Position numbers and translations under genes: made by a program. The notes under the pieces were generated by a model, which worked only from the letters and a program-made list of their open reading frames with translations, was not told the origin of the DNA and made no database searches. From a virus: 36,153 nucleotides of DNA. This document shows positions 1 to 8,674 of the stretch, in pieces (positions within the stretch are counted from its first letter, which is position 1; each line of letters begins with the position of its first letter). The stretch is taken from IMG/VR virus record IMGVR_UViG_3300044729_001066, positions 1 to 36,153 of that record. The stretch is one strand, 5' to 3'.

Positions 1-55
1 CCGCCAGACCTGACACTGTGTTGTGGACTGACTTTACGTCATATTGCATTGCCAT
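1..55 (-). CDS. Start of a virion-region gene, cut by the window edge
   Basis: Only the first 18 codons are visible (begins MAMQYDVKSVHNTVSG). The ATG at 53-55 lies directly after the TAA (56-58) of the preceding minus-strand gene, and a GGAG Shine-Dalgarno sits just upstream inside that gene's last codons, so the start is well supported. It continues the head/tail operon to the left. The product cannot be identified from so little sequence. Confidence 0.6.
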   Translation of the reverse strand, partial: MAMQYDVKSVHNTVSGLA

Positions 56-211
56 TTAATTCTCCGTATCTGTGGTTTCTAACTTAGCAAGTTTGGTTTT
101 TAATTCCAAAATTTGCTTTGTTTGAACAGCCACTAGACCCATAGCGTAATCTCTTTGTGATTCCAGAAGTTCAAGCATTGCCTGAACCTCTGGGTCTTTA
201 TGAGTCAGCAT
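56..211 (-). CDS. Small helical protein, 51 aa, in the virion operon
   Basis: The chosen start is the ATG at 209-211 (MLTHKDPEVQAM), which overlaps the TAA of the upstream gene as TAATG, the usual translational coupling in this operon; an upstream in-frame start would run into the neighbour. The protein is charged and predicted almost entirely helical or coiled-coil (heptad-like L/A spacing over residues 8-45). Its place just after a virion-protein gene suggests a tail or head accessory role, but no family is recognised. The next gene starts immediately after its stop. Confidence 0.6.
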   Translation of the reverse strand: MLTHKDPEVQAMLELLESQRDYAMGLVAVQTKQILELKTKLAKLETTDTEN

Positions 212-951
212 TAGGTTTGAGTACCGACAACAACCCAAGTTGGGCTGGTGATAGCACCGGTGTTGATATACAACTTACCAGCGGTTGAATCAACATACAG
301 AGAACCCGTACCAGCAAAGTTGTCACCTGTAGTACCGTTAACCGGGGCACCTGCGTCAACCATGACTACAACGTCATCCTCCATACGGATATTGGCTTTT
401 TGGTAAGGAGTAATGCTGGAGGGGCCACCACCATCAGCAACAGGATCTTGCATCTTTAGGTCAAGACCGTATTCAAAACCTGAACCAGCGGTAGTTTGAG
501 CCATTGCAACACCAAAAGCGCAACGAGCGGTAGTTAAACCAGAATCGCCATCCATGAACGCCATAACAGCGGCATCACCAGACAAAGTGTTGGTATTAAT
601 AGTGCCCATTACACCAGCCATTAGGCCGTTGTTAGCATATGTACCAATAACTGCGAACTCACCCACAGTACCAGCCATGTGATTAAAAGTAGTGGAAGGG
701 GCAACAGAAAAAGGAGCGCCGCACTGGACACGCCCAAATACAGAGAAAGCCTCACCGGGAGTTAAATAAGAACTGGAACCAAATCCAGTGGTTGGCATAA
801 CCCGAGCATAAAAGCCCGAAGCGGCAGTGCCTTCATCAACTGGAATTACAGTACCAGTATTAATAGTGGTGGGAGTTAAGGGCTGTTGTGCGCTTGCATC
901 TCCGCCCTGATAACCAGCCCGAACTGGGCCTGAAAAAGTAGTACGTGCCAT
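211..951 (-). CDS. Putative virion structural protein (head fibre or decoration type), 246 aa
   Basis: Start chosen at the ATG at 949-951 (MARTTFSGPVRAGYQ) because a GAAAGG ribosome binding site lies just upstream; the longer in-frame version lacks one. The protein is rich in Gly, Ala, Thr and Ser, with a beta-rich middle. Its C-terminal stretch (about residues 212-232, GSLYVDSTAGKLYINTG) resembles the short beta repeats seen in phage fibre and head-decoration proteins. It is the first gene after the terminator that follows the major capsid gene and is coupled to the 51-aa gene by a TAATG overlap. Function is inferred from position and composition only. Confidence 0.55.
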   Translation of the reverse strand: MARTTFSGPVRAGYQGGDASAQQPLTPTTINTGTVIPVDEGTAASGFYARVMPTTGFGSSSYLTPGEAFSVFGRVQCGAPFSVAPSTTFNHMAGTVGEFAVIGTYANNGLMAGVMGTINTNTLSGDAAVMAFMDGDSGLTTARCAFGVAMAQTTAGSGFEYGLDLKMQDPVADGGGPSSITPYQKANIRMEDDVVVMVDAGAPVNGTTGDNFAGTGSLYVDSTAGKLYINTGAITSPTWVVVGTQT

Positions 952-1059
952 GATAGACCTTTCGTGTTGTAGCACATCCCGGCGCAGTCTCTACAAAGTC
1001 TGCTAGGTCAGTCTGTGCCGGTAAAAATTCCTAGTACCTAAATATTAAACTGTTTAAAC

Positions 1060-1090
1060 AAAAAAAGGGGGTTTTTAGGCCCCCTTTTTT
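1060..1090 (-). terminator. Intrinsic terminator after the major capsid gene
   Basis: The stem is GGGGG/CCCCC around an 8-nt loop, flanked by seven A on one side and six T on the other, so it can act on both strands. On the minus strand it begins two bases after the capsid stop codon and ends in a T run. It would partly uncouple the very abundant capsid mRNA from the genes further left. The 108 bases between it and the next gene hold no clear promoter. Confidence 0.85.
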
Positions 1091-1092
1091 CA

Positions 1093-2001
1093 TTACGCTC
1101 CGGGCGATCCAAAAACTCCTAATGGATCTGAGAAGCCAAACGAATAACGCTCACGAGCCTTGTAACGGACGTTACCCGTGTCGAAGTCTCCGTCCATCGA
1201 TGTTGCCATCGGCATACGAACGAAGTGCTTCAGACCGTTAGGTACGTCTGTGCACAAGAACCAAGCATCGGCATCCGTTAGATAGTGGTTAACAGAGTAA
1301 CCCTCTGGGATAGAACCGTTGTTCTTCAGAGCGTTGATGTCGTTATCAGCCGTACCAACACGGAGTTCAGTCTCCAAGAGGCGGGTTGCAATAAACATCA
1401 GGCTGGGAGGAACAATCAACTTACGTGGTTTTGCGGCAATCAGCAGACCACGCTCATCCGTCCATGCAGCGATCTGAATAACAGCCGCCTCAAGGGAGGT
1501 CTCATTCAGGTCAGCAGGGGTGGAAGGCTCGTTGGAGTTCACACCACCAGAAACAAGGGGATGCTGGGTCGAGAACAGTTCAACTCCATCACCGCCGGGG
1601 AAGGCAGGGTTGAAGCCGTTGTTCAGAACGTTTGCAGCCTTAACTTGCTTGGTGTAAGCCATAGCACGAGCCAAAGCCTTGGTGTACCGAGCGCTGAGTG
1701 AGTCATAGAGGTTGTCCTCAATTGCCTCTTCAGTCAGGGAAAACCCTAGTGCAATGGTTTCGTGGTTGTATCGGGCAGAAAACGCTTCCTGTGCGTTGTC
1801 ATAAGCGATGGCAGAGCCTTCGTTTTTGACCGGCGCAGCAGAAAAGCCCGACAGTTTTGTTTCTTCTTCAAAAGAACGCTCAGAGGTCTCAGTTTCAAAG
1901 ATCTCTTTGTGTTCTTCACCGTACTTGTTGTACTCCAAGCCAAACAAAGCGTTTAAGCCCGGGAGCAACTCTTTCAGTAGTTGGGCACGAGAAATAGCCA
2001 T
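1093..2001 (-). CDS. Major capsid protein, 302 aa
   Basis: The N-terminus (MAISRAQLLKELLPGLNALF), the ETETSERSFEEE segment near residues 36-48 and the C-terminal YKARERYSFGFSDPLG segment match the major-head-subunit family (Mu gpT-like annotation) that is widespread in uncultured aquatic phages. The length is normal for an HK97-fold capsid protein without a delta domain fused to a protease. The start has a clear AAGGAG site eight bases upstream. A strong terminator follows directly, as expected for the most highly expressed late gene. It sits after the scaffold-like gene in the classic terminase, portal, scaffold, capsid order. I am confident of the role; the exact family label is from memory. 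Confidence 0.88.
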   Translation of the reverse strand: MAISRAQLLKELLPGLNALFGLEYNKYGEEHKEIFETETSERSFEEETKLSGFSAAPVKNEGSAIAYDNAQEAFSARYNHETIALGFSLTEEAIEDNLYDSLSARYTKALARAMAYTKQVKAANVLNNGFNPAFPGGDGVELFSTQHPLVSGGVNSNEPSTPADLNETSLEAAVIQIAAWTDERGLLIAAKPRKLIVPPSLMFIATRLLETELRVGTADNDINALKNNGSIPEGYSVNHYLTDADAWFLCTDVPNGLKHFVRMPMATSMDGDFDTGNVRYKARERYSFGFSDPLGVFGSPGA

Positions 2002-2012
2002 TTAGTCGCTCC

Positions 2013-2633
2013 TTATACGCCAGTTGAGTTGGTGTACTGATGCGTCCCGATATTTATCTTAACGATAAACTCGACGAATGCGTCAGCGCCGGTTGCTGTT
2101 TCTCTGACCACATCAATAATACGGATAGGTAGAGTATTTGTGGTGTTTTGAGTTCCTTCATCAATCGCCACAGCGGAGTTACCAGTAATGGTAGACCCAG
2201 CGTTTTGAATTAATGCAATGTTGTTACCAATGGCAGAAATGCCCATTGCGGCAACAGTAGTGCCAGAGGAACAAGAAACCACTTGAAACAACGTGTCAGG
2301 ATCATCAGCAACATAGGCAAAAATCTTAGTGCCTGCCGCTACTGCCTGACTAGCAGGGTAAAACTGTTGAATCTGAACTTGACCGGTAGAAGCATTGGTA
2401 AAGGTACAGCCCAGAAACACGCCATTGGGTGTTGCCGTGGTGGTTCCTGTGTCCTTTTCAATCGTTCCATCAGCCACACGCTTTACTAAATCGCCATAAA
2501 AAATGTTCGTTGCATAGCCGACGTTATTCGTCGTTGCAATTTGCATTAGGCGAGTTGACCCCGCAAAAACCTGACCGCCAATTAAATTGATCGGCTTCAG
2601 GCCATACGGAGCAGATACGGTTGGATAAGCCAT
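2013..2633 (-). CDS. Capsid-associated protein (decoration-like), 206 aa
   Basis: The protein starts MAYPTVSAPYGLKPINLIGG, has no charged coiled coil, and is rich in Thr, Gly, Ala and Val with predicted beta structure throughout. This type is recurrent in aquatic phage genomes next to the capsid gene and is usually left unnamed. The start has an AGGAG site six bases upstream. The gap to the capsid start is only 11 bases. A role as head decoration or minor capsid protein is inferred from position and beta-rich composition; no catalytic motif is visible. Confidence 0.6.
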   Translation of the reverse strand: MAYPTVSAPYGLKPINLIGGQVFAGSTRLMQIATTNNVGYATNIFYGDLVKRVADGTIEKDTGTTTATPNGVFLGCTFTNASTGQVQIQQFYPASQAVAAGTKIFAYVADDPDTLFQVVSCSSGTTVAAMGISAIGNNIALIQNAGSTITGNSAVAIDEGTQNTTNTLPIRIIDVVRETATGADAFVEFIVKINIGTHQYTNSTGV

Positions 2634-2650
2634 ATTAAACTCCTAAAAGG

Positions 2651-3100
2651 TTATTTACCATTTCCAAACGACGTTGTGGATTTTCTCTCCCTAAAGAGCG
2701 GCATCCTTGGGTCGTTCTCTCTCATAAAGTTATTGTCTACAGACTCCATCTGATCTCTATTTTTCTTTGAAAAGTGTTCTTTTCGTTGATCCATAAATTC
2801 TTCAGGGGCCTTGCAAAGCAACAATCCTGCGACCTCAATGTTGTCCTTAAAACGACTGTTGGGGTCTATTAACATCTGGAACTTGGGTTGTTCTTCAATC
2901 CTTACCGGCTCCCAGCCTTCCCGCAGTTTGGCGGAAATATTGCGTGGGTCTGCTAGATTTAAGGTTGAAACACGTACCCACCTATACGCATAACCGGGTT
3001 CTTTATCTGGCTCAGGCAGTGTTGATGCTGGTTGCCATGCCTTTGGGCGCTCGGTTTGTGTACGGTTTTGAAGTTCGCGTGCAAGTCTGTTTTCTGCCAT
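2651..3100 (-). CDS. Unknown phage protein in the head operon, 149 aa
   Basis: Starts MAENRLARELQNRTQ with a GGAG site eight bases upstream that overlaps the stop region of the preceding scaffold-like gene. The protein is hydrophilic and basic at the N-terminus. Residues 40-90 contain a compact segment (YRWVRVSTLNLADPRN and GWEPVRIEEQP) that looks like a small folded beta domain, and the C-terminal third is charged (many E, K, R) and probably helical or disordered. It lies between scaffold and capsid genes, suggesting a head assembly role. I do not recognise a named family. Confidence 0.6.
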   Translation of the reverse strand: MAENRLARELQNRTQTERPKAWQPASTLPEPDKEPGYAYRWVRVSTLNLADPRNISAKLREGWEPVRIEEQPKFQMLIDPNSRFKDNIEVAGLLLCKAPEEFMDQRKEHFSKKNRDQMESVDNNFMRENDPRMPLFRERKSTTSFGNGK

Positions 3101-3101
3101 T

Positions 3102-4088
3102 TTAGTTCTCCAATTTCAAAAATTCTTTAGCATACTGTTCGGGAGTGATCCCTAACCGTTTCACAACGTCAAGTTGCGACTGCTTAAGTTTGACTCTTTT
3201 GGGAGCCGTACTTCTTGAAGCCGGAGCAACTACTGGCGCAGATTTGGGGCGCGTTTGCTGAGGTTTTTGATCCTCAATTTCTTCTTCTCCATCTACATCT
3301 TTGAAGTAGTCTGGAAAAGAACGCCGTACTGCTTTGTCAATACGACGAAAATATTCTTCAGTGCCATTAAATTTCTGCCCAAACTCGTCAAGCAGTTCTT
3401 CATGTACACCATAAGCAAAACTGGACATTGCCTTATGTCTGGGGCTGCCAAACCAAGGATTCTTCTCAAGCCACTCTGCGGTTTTTGGCTCCAGCGGAGC
3501 GGCTTCAGGTTTACTTTGAAGGATTTGTACTTCTTTTTCAGGCATTTGTAAAGTAGGTTTGAAGTCATTTGCCTGTTTTAGTGAAAAAGTAGCCTCAGTA
3601 ATCTTTACCTGTGCAGCGGCTAAAGCCTCTCCATCGCCAGCGTCATACGCGGCTTTGTACTCAGCTTTTGCCATCTCCAGTGCCCGGGAGGCGGCGTCTT
3701 TGGCTGTATCGGCATAAATTTTCTCGCCTTCAGTCAGCCTAGATTTAAGCCGTTTGTTCTCCTCGATAGCCTGTCTGGCTACGGTTAGGGCCTCCTCACG
3801 CTCGCGGGCGGCTCGTTCTTTCTCCCTCCGCTCATCGTGATAGACCTTCTTCATCTGTTTGAGCTTGGACTTGACCTCTTCGTCATATTTGTCCAACTCG
3901 TCTTGGTCTAGCTTATCGACCAACTCCTTGGGCATTGGCTGGCGACCACGATCCTCTTCAGGCGTATCGTCCTCAACCTCAATATCTACTTGAGATTTAG
4001 CCTCTACCTCTTTTTCTACGGGTTTACCCTTATTAGGAACAAACCCTTCGTCTACATCTACTTCATATTCATACTTTTCTTCAGCCAT
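3102..4088 (-). CDS. Scaffold-like head assembly protein, 328 aa
   Basis: The first 60 residues are strongly acidic (many E and D). Residues about 60-180 are a long charged coiled coil rich in K, E, A and R. The C-terminus (about 290-328) is basic, with a PKRVKLKQSQLDVVKRLG segment and predicted short helices. This acidic/coiled-coil/basic-tail arrangement, and the position between portal and capsid, are typical of internal scaffolding proteins, which guide coat assembly and bind coat through a basic helical C-terminus. The start has an AAGGAG site. No protease domain is visible. The role is inferred from architecture and synteny. Confidence 0.65.
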   Translation of the reverse strand: MAEEKYEYEVDVDEGFVPNKGKPVEKEVEAKSQVDIEVEDDTPEEDRGRQPMPKELVDKLDQDELDKYDEEVKSKLKQMKKVYHDERREKERAAREREEALTVARQAIEENKRLKSRLTEGEKIYADTAKDAASRALEMAKAEYKAAYDAGDGEALAAAQVKITEATFSLKQANDFKPTLQMPEKEVQILQSKPEAAPLEPKTAEWLEKNPWFGSPRHKAMSSFAYGVHEELLDEFGQKFNGTEEYFRRIDKAVRRSFPDYFKDVDGEEEIEDQKPQQTRPKSAPVVAPASRSTAPKRVKLKQSQLDVVKRLGITPEQYAKEFLKLEN

Positions 4089-4099
4089 TTTGGGGCTCC

Positions 4100-4510
4100 T
4101 TATTTACGTGAAATACCGCGTGGATCCTCGACTACTCCCTCAACGGAGTCATCATTGATAATCCTGAACTCTCGACCATGGATCTTTAGCCGTGTACCTG
4201 CATGGGGGCGCACGAGAATAAAATCCCCTTCCCTACACCAAGGTCCTGATGGGAACCTTGCGGCATCCTTATAGCAATCCGGCCCCATCTTTACGACAAA
4301 AAGAACCGTTGTTAGGAGTTCTTCGTGCTGGAGAGTCAGGTCAGATTTAAGGATTCCGCTTTCGTACTGCTCGTCTATATTAGGAATCCCGCACAAAATG
4401 CGGTATCCAGAGGGGTCTGGCAACTGTTTGGCTTTCCTATCGTCGGTGTCCGGTAGTACTGTTGCCTCGTTTGGGTCATCGGGGTTTGTGCCGATTAATA
4501 ATTCACTCAT
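4100..4510 (-). CDS. Phage GroES-like co-chaperonin, 136 aa
   Basis: Residues 35-127 follow the Cpn10 plan. A first strand GYRILCGIP is followed by YESGILKSD, at the place of the GroES mobile loop with its GGIV-type contact motif. Next comes FVVKMGPD like GroES 'VLAVGNG', then WCREGDFILVRPHAGTRLKI at the place of '[20 protein letters not shown]', and a final strand FRIINDDSVEGVV. A 30-residue acidic N-terminal extension is extra relative to bacterial GroES (about 97 aa). The protein probably caps host GroEL to help fold the capsid protein, as T4 gp31 does. The gene overlaps its upstream neighbour by 8 bases, inside the head operon between portal and scaffold. Confidence 0.72.
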   Translation of the reverse strand: MSELLIGTNPDDPNEATVLPDTDDRKAKQLPDPSGYRILCGIPNIDEQYESGILKSDLTLQHEELLTTVLFVVKMGPDCYKDAARFPSGPWCREGDFILVRPHAGTRLKIHGREFRIINDDSVEGVVEDPRGISRK

Positions 4511-4697
4511 CAGAGTTTTCCATCCTTTCTGCTGTTTCTATAAGAATATTGTTTGCGATTAGGAGTCCGCGATAAATCCCGCAGCCGTATTGGTAGGCCC
4601 CAAAATCTTTTGCATTACCTAAAACCGTGTCCTGCTCTATTACCTTCATTTCCTCTCGTATCTTGTCTGAAAGATACTTGAGTAGGTCATTGCTCAT
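4503..4697 (-). CDS. Small unknown protein, 64 aa
   Basis: Starts MSNDLLKYLSDKIREEMKVI. It overlaps the portal stop (ATGA type) and the co-chaperonin start, so it is translated as part of the coupled head operon. It is mainly amphipathic helix, with a Gly/Tyr-containing turn in the middle (GAYQYGCGIYRG). Small helical proteins between portal and head genes are common in phages. No function can be assigned. Confidence 0.6.
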   Translation of the reverse strand: MSNDLLKYLSDKIREEMKVIEQDTVLGNAKDFGAYQYGCGIYRGLLIANNILIETAERMENSDE

Positions 4698-7159
4698 TTA
4701 CTCTCCTTTTTAGGTTGTTTGGATTCTTTTAATACTTGCCCCATCTGTAGGCCAAGTTTTATGCCCTCTGCCTGATCTTTAGAAGCCTTTTCGTCTTTAG
4801 CCCGGGCTATTTGAGACCCGAGTTTGGCTCCTTCTATCTCAGCCTGAGTGGCAATCCGTAGCTTCTCAACCTCTAGTTGATCGGCCTTAGCGGCTGCATC
4901 CATAACGTCTTTTTGTGCTTTACGCTGGACTTCTGCCTGTTTGATCTGTAGCTCCTGCATCTGGATCTGGGTAAGCGGGTTCTGTGCTTCAGCGGCGGCC
5001 TGCTGTTGAGCGGCCTCTGCCTGATCCTTCTGTAAGAGTTTGGCTGCGCCCCTAGCTGCCAAGCGAGAAATAGCCAACTCGTACTCTTCCGGCAAATCTT
5101 GATCCGGCGGGGGCAATTCTGTACCTATTTGCTCTTCCATCTCCTTGCGGTACTGGAACGCCACATGCTCTTGTATGTGAGCCATTGCTGCCGCCTGAAT
5201 CTGCCCAGCCATCGGGTTCTGACCAATCAACTGTGCTATTTTCGGGTCCTGCATAGCCATTAAGTGGACCGTGATATGTGCCTCATGGTCTTGGTAGATA
5301 AACGCCTTGACTGGCTTGCCATTAATAACAGCCATGTTCTCGGATATCGGATCACGCGGTTTCTGGTCTTCCGGCATCGGAATTAGTTTCTCGGCGTTCT
5401 TAATACCCAGCACCTCTAGCATCTGCCTGTGGAGCATCGGGAGGTCATAGATCTGAGGAGACTGCTGAGCCAACTGCATAACGGCTTGGTACTGAACCAC
5501 CTTTTGCGACATCGTGGCAGCGTTGGGGTCTGACACGGGAATCACATCCACTTGGTCATAGTCCGACTGCTTTACGCTTCTGGTGCCCTCTACCGGCTCA
5601 TATGAGTAGTCTTCGGGGGTGTAGTCACGGATGATGATCTTGAGGAGCTTGAACTCCTGCTTCATGCTGTAGTGAATCCGTGCTTGCACTGCCGACATCA
5701 CTTTGAGCATCCGCTCTAATATAGCCAGCGTTGTACCTACCGGTGACTGAGACGACATATCACTAACCTTAAGGTCAGCAATTGCTGCGAACCGGCGACC
5801 ATCATCAATGATCTGATTTAACAGCCCAGATAAAACTTGGCTAGGCTCCTTATATGGGAGCGTCATGATGTTGTCTTTAATAGTACCGCTCGGTACGTCT
5901 ACGTCTCTAAACTCTGCTGGGGAGATTGGCGTGTCATCACCTTTGACTCGGAGTCCTCGGGTTTTAAAACCTCCCGGTAGGTTAGACAAAGTACCAGCAT
6001 CAACAAGTTGTCGAAGAATCGAAGTACCAGACTTAGCAAAAGAACCAATGAGGTGAATAAGACCAAAATGATAAAACCCAAATGCTGGTATGTATCCATA
6101 GTGTACGAAGTGTTGGCGTTTAGCCCTTAGATCATCATCGGGATTCCAATTACGACGGATTGCTAAAATCTCTTGCGTATCTTTATCAATTGTTATCACA
6201 TATGGCAGAGCTATTTCAGTAGGTTCTCCATCCTCATCTACGTCTGCATACTTATCATCTTCAATTACTAAATCTGCGTGTATCTCAAGGATCTTGTATC
6301 TATCATCGCTGGTGGCTTGAAAGCCCATTTTTTCAGCAATTTTCTTTTCTACTTCATCTAGTGAACTCTGTGGTTCTGGTAACTCAACATCCTTGTAAAA
6401 CCCAGCAACCATAAGCTTCTTCAGCTCATTTTTAGTTTTACGCATTACGTGTGTCACACGTTCTGCTGTCTCTAAACTAGAGGCGCCGTAGGGCACAATA
6501 ATATCTTCAGCGGGGACAAATATAGATGCCTGCCGTTCTAGCGATGGATCATAGTAGACTTTCTTAAACGCATTACCTGCTAAGCCCAAACCCCACAACA
6601 TTCTCTCGTGCTCTGGGCGATACTCAACCATACGCTCAGTTAGTTGATAGTTCATGTCGTCGCGCACGCGAACGGATGCCTCTTTCTTTTCTGGAGTCTC
6701 TTTACCGATGATCTGAGTTTTCACCGGCCCCATTGCAGGGAATGTCTCCATAATTGTTTCGGACTGAAACTTCACCAGCGCCTCAGATAGTAGGGGGTGA
6801 ACAATCCCACATGCCCCGGGCCAAGGCTCTGTCCGGTCCTCAATCTTCATACCTAGAAGCTCTAAGCCATCTACGTATGTCTGCATCCAATCTTTACGGG
6901 AGTCAATATCGGACTGAACATCACCTAATAGATCTCCTGCTAGTTCAGTTAACTGCCCCTCATCCATATCTTCGGCAAGGTTCGCATTAAAGTCTTCTGC
7001 TTCTTCGCCCTTCTCAATCTCCAGTATCGGCATACCATCGACACCGATGCGGACAGCTTCTGGATCTTCAATCTCAATTTCTATTTCAGGACCTTCCTGA
7101 ACCATCATCCCTTCGTCCAGTCCTATAGGAGCTTGGTTGAGTGCTTTATCAATAGCCAT
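4694..7159 (-). CDS. Portal protein, P22-like large type, 821 aa
   Basis: The portal is the dodecameric ring at the head vertex through which DNA is packaged. The large size (P22 portal is 725 aa) fits the podovirus-type portals. Residues about 105-165 (EPWPGACGIVHPLLSEALVK, ETIMETFPAMGPV) carry the conserved N-terminal wing signature I associate with this family. The C-terminal 150 residues are a long Ala/Gln/Glu/Lys-rich helix (about 690-810), as expected for the barrel or crown helices. The start follows an AAGGAT site, and terL ends just 9 bases before. Synteny with terL, scaffold and capsid supports the call. Confidence 0.92.
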   Translation of the reverse strand: MAIDKALNQAPIGLDEGMMVQEGPEIEIEIEDPEAVRIGVDGMPILEIEKGEEAEDFNANLAEDMDEGQLTELAGDLLGDVQSDIDSRKDWMQTYVDGLELLGMKIEDRTEPWPGACGIVHPLLSEALVKFQSETIMETFPAMGPVKTQIIGKETPEKKEASVRVRDDMNYQLTERMVEYRPEHERMLWGLGLAGNAFKKVYYDPSLERQASIFVPAEDIIVPYGASSLETAERVTHVMRKTKNELKKLMVAGFYKDVELPEPQSSLDEVEKKIAEKMGFQATSDDRYKILEIHADLVIEDDKYADVDEDGEPTEIALPYVITIDKDTQEILAIRRNWNPDDDLRAKRQHFVHYGYIPAFGFYHFGLIHLIGSFAKSGTSILRQLVDAGTLSNLPGGFKTRGLRVKGDDTPISPAEFRDVDVPSGTIKDNIMTLPYKEPSQVLSGLLNQIIDDGRRFAAIADLKVSDMSSQSPVGTTLAILERMLKVMSAVQARIHYSMKQEFKLLKIIIRDYTPEDYSYEPVEGTRSVKQSDYDQVDVIPVSDPNAATMSQKVVQYQAVMQLAQQSPQIYDLPMLHRQMLEVLGIKNAEKLIPMPEDQKPRDPISENMAVINGKPVKAFIYQDHEAHITVHLMAMQDPKIAQLIGQNPMAGQIQAAAMAHIQEHVAFQYRKEMEEQIGTELPPPDQDLPEEYELAISRLAARGAAKLLQKDQAEAAQQQAAAEAQNPLTQIQMQELQIKQAEVQRKAQKDVMDAAAKADQLEVEKLRIATQAEIEGAKLGSQIARAKDEKASKDQAEGIKLGLQMGQVLKESKQPKKESK

Positions 7160-7168
7160 GTTCTATCC

Positions 7169-8674
7169 TTAGTAGTAGACGTTCTGCTTACGTCTATAAT
7201 ATATTTCGTCATCAGGCTCGTCCGTCGGTAGACGCAGGAACCCACCATTTCTAAATCTCAAAAGGGCCTGAGTTGTTGAGTCCACCAAGTCATCGTTTGC
7301 CCCAGATGGAAAGTCGTTGCACTCCTCAATAACATCTTTTGCCCACCGCCTGTCAGGTGCCCAGACTATCCCAGACGAAAACAAATCGGACACAGCGTTG
7401 ACCCTTGCAATCTTATCCTGCCCCTTGCCCGGCGTAAATTCTGAAACCGGCACGCCCATGCGCCGCAACTCCTGATAAAGCGCTGATCCGTTGGACTTCT
7501 TCTCCACTATAAACGCATCTGGCTCCCACTCTTTGTACTCTTCAAGCACCATGGCCTTTAGTTCAGGGAACTCCATGCGCTTTTTTACAGAATTGAGCAA
7601 TATGATGTTATAGACGTTCGTTTCTTCGTTCTGGAAGACGCCCCACGTAGTCAAGGCGTTGTAGTCCGCCCGATTGTTGGCTTCTTGAGCCGCGTCAAGG
7701 CTCATAATTACGAACTCGCACTCTGGTGGGCTCTCTTTATCCCAGATCTGCCACCACTCCCTCTTAATTAGTGCTCCCTCTTCAGCCGTCGGGTCCTGCA
7801 TATACTGGGCCTGCCAGTATCGGGGGTCCATTCCAACCTTTTTGGCCTCCAACTCCTCTACGGGCCAGAACTCGGGCCAAAGTGCCTTCCCACTAGGTAG
7901 GATGGCTGGAAACTCCACCACTTCCCATTGATCTGCGTCCTCATTTTTGATCATGTGGTTCACAATCTGCGCGGTCAAGTCAAGCTTTGACCACCGTGTC
8001 ATCACCACGATTATGGCGCCACCCGGCATTAGACGCTGGATCGGTCCTGACTGAAACCACTCCCATGCTGGCAAGAACACCTCGGGTCGCATTTGCTTAG
8101 CTTCCTGCTCTGAGTGTGGATCATCGATAATAAACAGATCGGCACCACGACCAGCCAGAGCGCCACCGACACCAATAGCAAAATACTCGCCTTTAAAATT
8201 TGTTCCCCAACGTGACGCCGACTTAGAGTCTTGCTGGAGCTCAATCTGAGGAAAGATGTCTTTATATTTCTCATCTGCCACCAAGTTACGCACCCTACGA
8301 CCAAAGTCAACCGCCAGATCTGCCGTATGAGAGGCCATAATGACCTTCTTATGAGGGTATTTACCTAGAAACCACGCGGGTGCGAGGTAGGAAATTAGTT
8401 CAGATTTACCGTGACGGGGGGCAATATTGACAATAACCCGCTTTTTCTTGCCTGCGGCTATTTCTTCAAAGATATTAGCCAGTCTGCGGTGGTGTGGGCC
8501 TACTTTATAGCCCGGATATACGTGATCTGCGAAGGATAAAAGGTCCGTTTGACCTATTTTCTTGACTTGTTCTGCCTCATAACGGCTAATTTCGTCTAAA
8601 GCCTCCAACTTTTCGTTGTGGCTAAGCAGACTAATATGGGTTTTTAAGAACTTAAGCCGCTCGGGTGTCAGCAT
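7169..8674 (-). CDS. terL: Terminase large subunit, 501 aa
   Basis: This is the ATP-driven packaging motor and headful or end-cutting nuclease. The ATPase domain shows Walker A APRHGKS (residues 85-91), Walker B LFIIDDP (180-186) and a coupling motif MTR (225-227). The C-terminal RNase H-like nuclease shows acidic residues at D327 (IMSLDAAQE), E391 (VEKKSNG) and D461/D462 (NDDLVD). All key residues are present and the length is typical. The start codon lies 23 bases inside terS, and no in-frame ATG in a better context is seen. It heads the minus-strand late operon together with terS. Confidence 0.96.
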   Translation of the reverse strand: MLTPERLKFLKTHISLLSHNEKLEALDEISRYEAEQVKKIGQTDLLSFADHVYPGYKVGPHHRRLANIFEEIAAGKKKRVIVNIAPRHGKSELISYLAPAWFLGKYPHKKVIMASHTADLAVDFGRRVRNLVADEKYKDIFPQIELQQDSKSASRWGTNFKGEYFAIGVGGALAGRGADLFIIDDPHSEQEAKQMRPEVFLPAWEWFQSGPIQRLMPGGAIIVVMTRWSKLDLTAQIVNHMIKNEDADQWEVVEFPAILPSGKALWPEFWPVEELEAKKVGMDPRYWQAQYMQDPTAEEGALIKREWWQIWDKESPPECEFVIMSLDAAQEANNRADYNALTTWGVFQNEETNVYNIILLNSVKKRMEFPELKAMVLEEYKEWEPDAFIVEKKSNGSALYQELRRMGVPVSEFTPGKGQDKIARVNAVSDLFSSGIVWAPDRRWAKDVIEECNDFPSGANDDLVDSTTQALLRFRNGGFLRLPTDEPDDEIYYRRKQNVYY

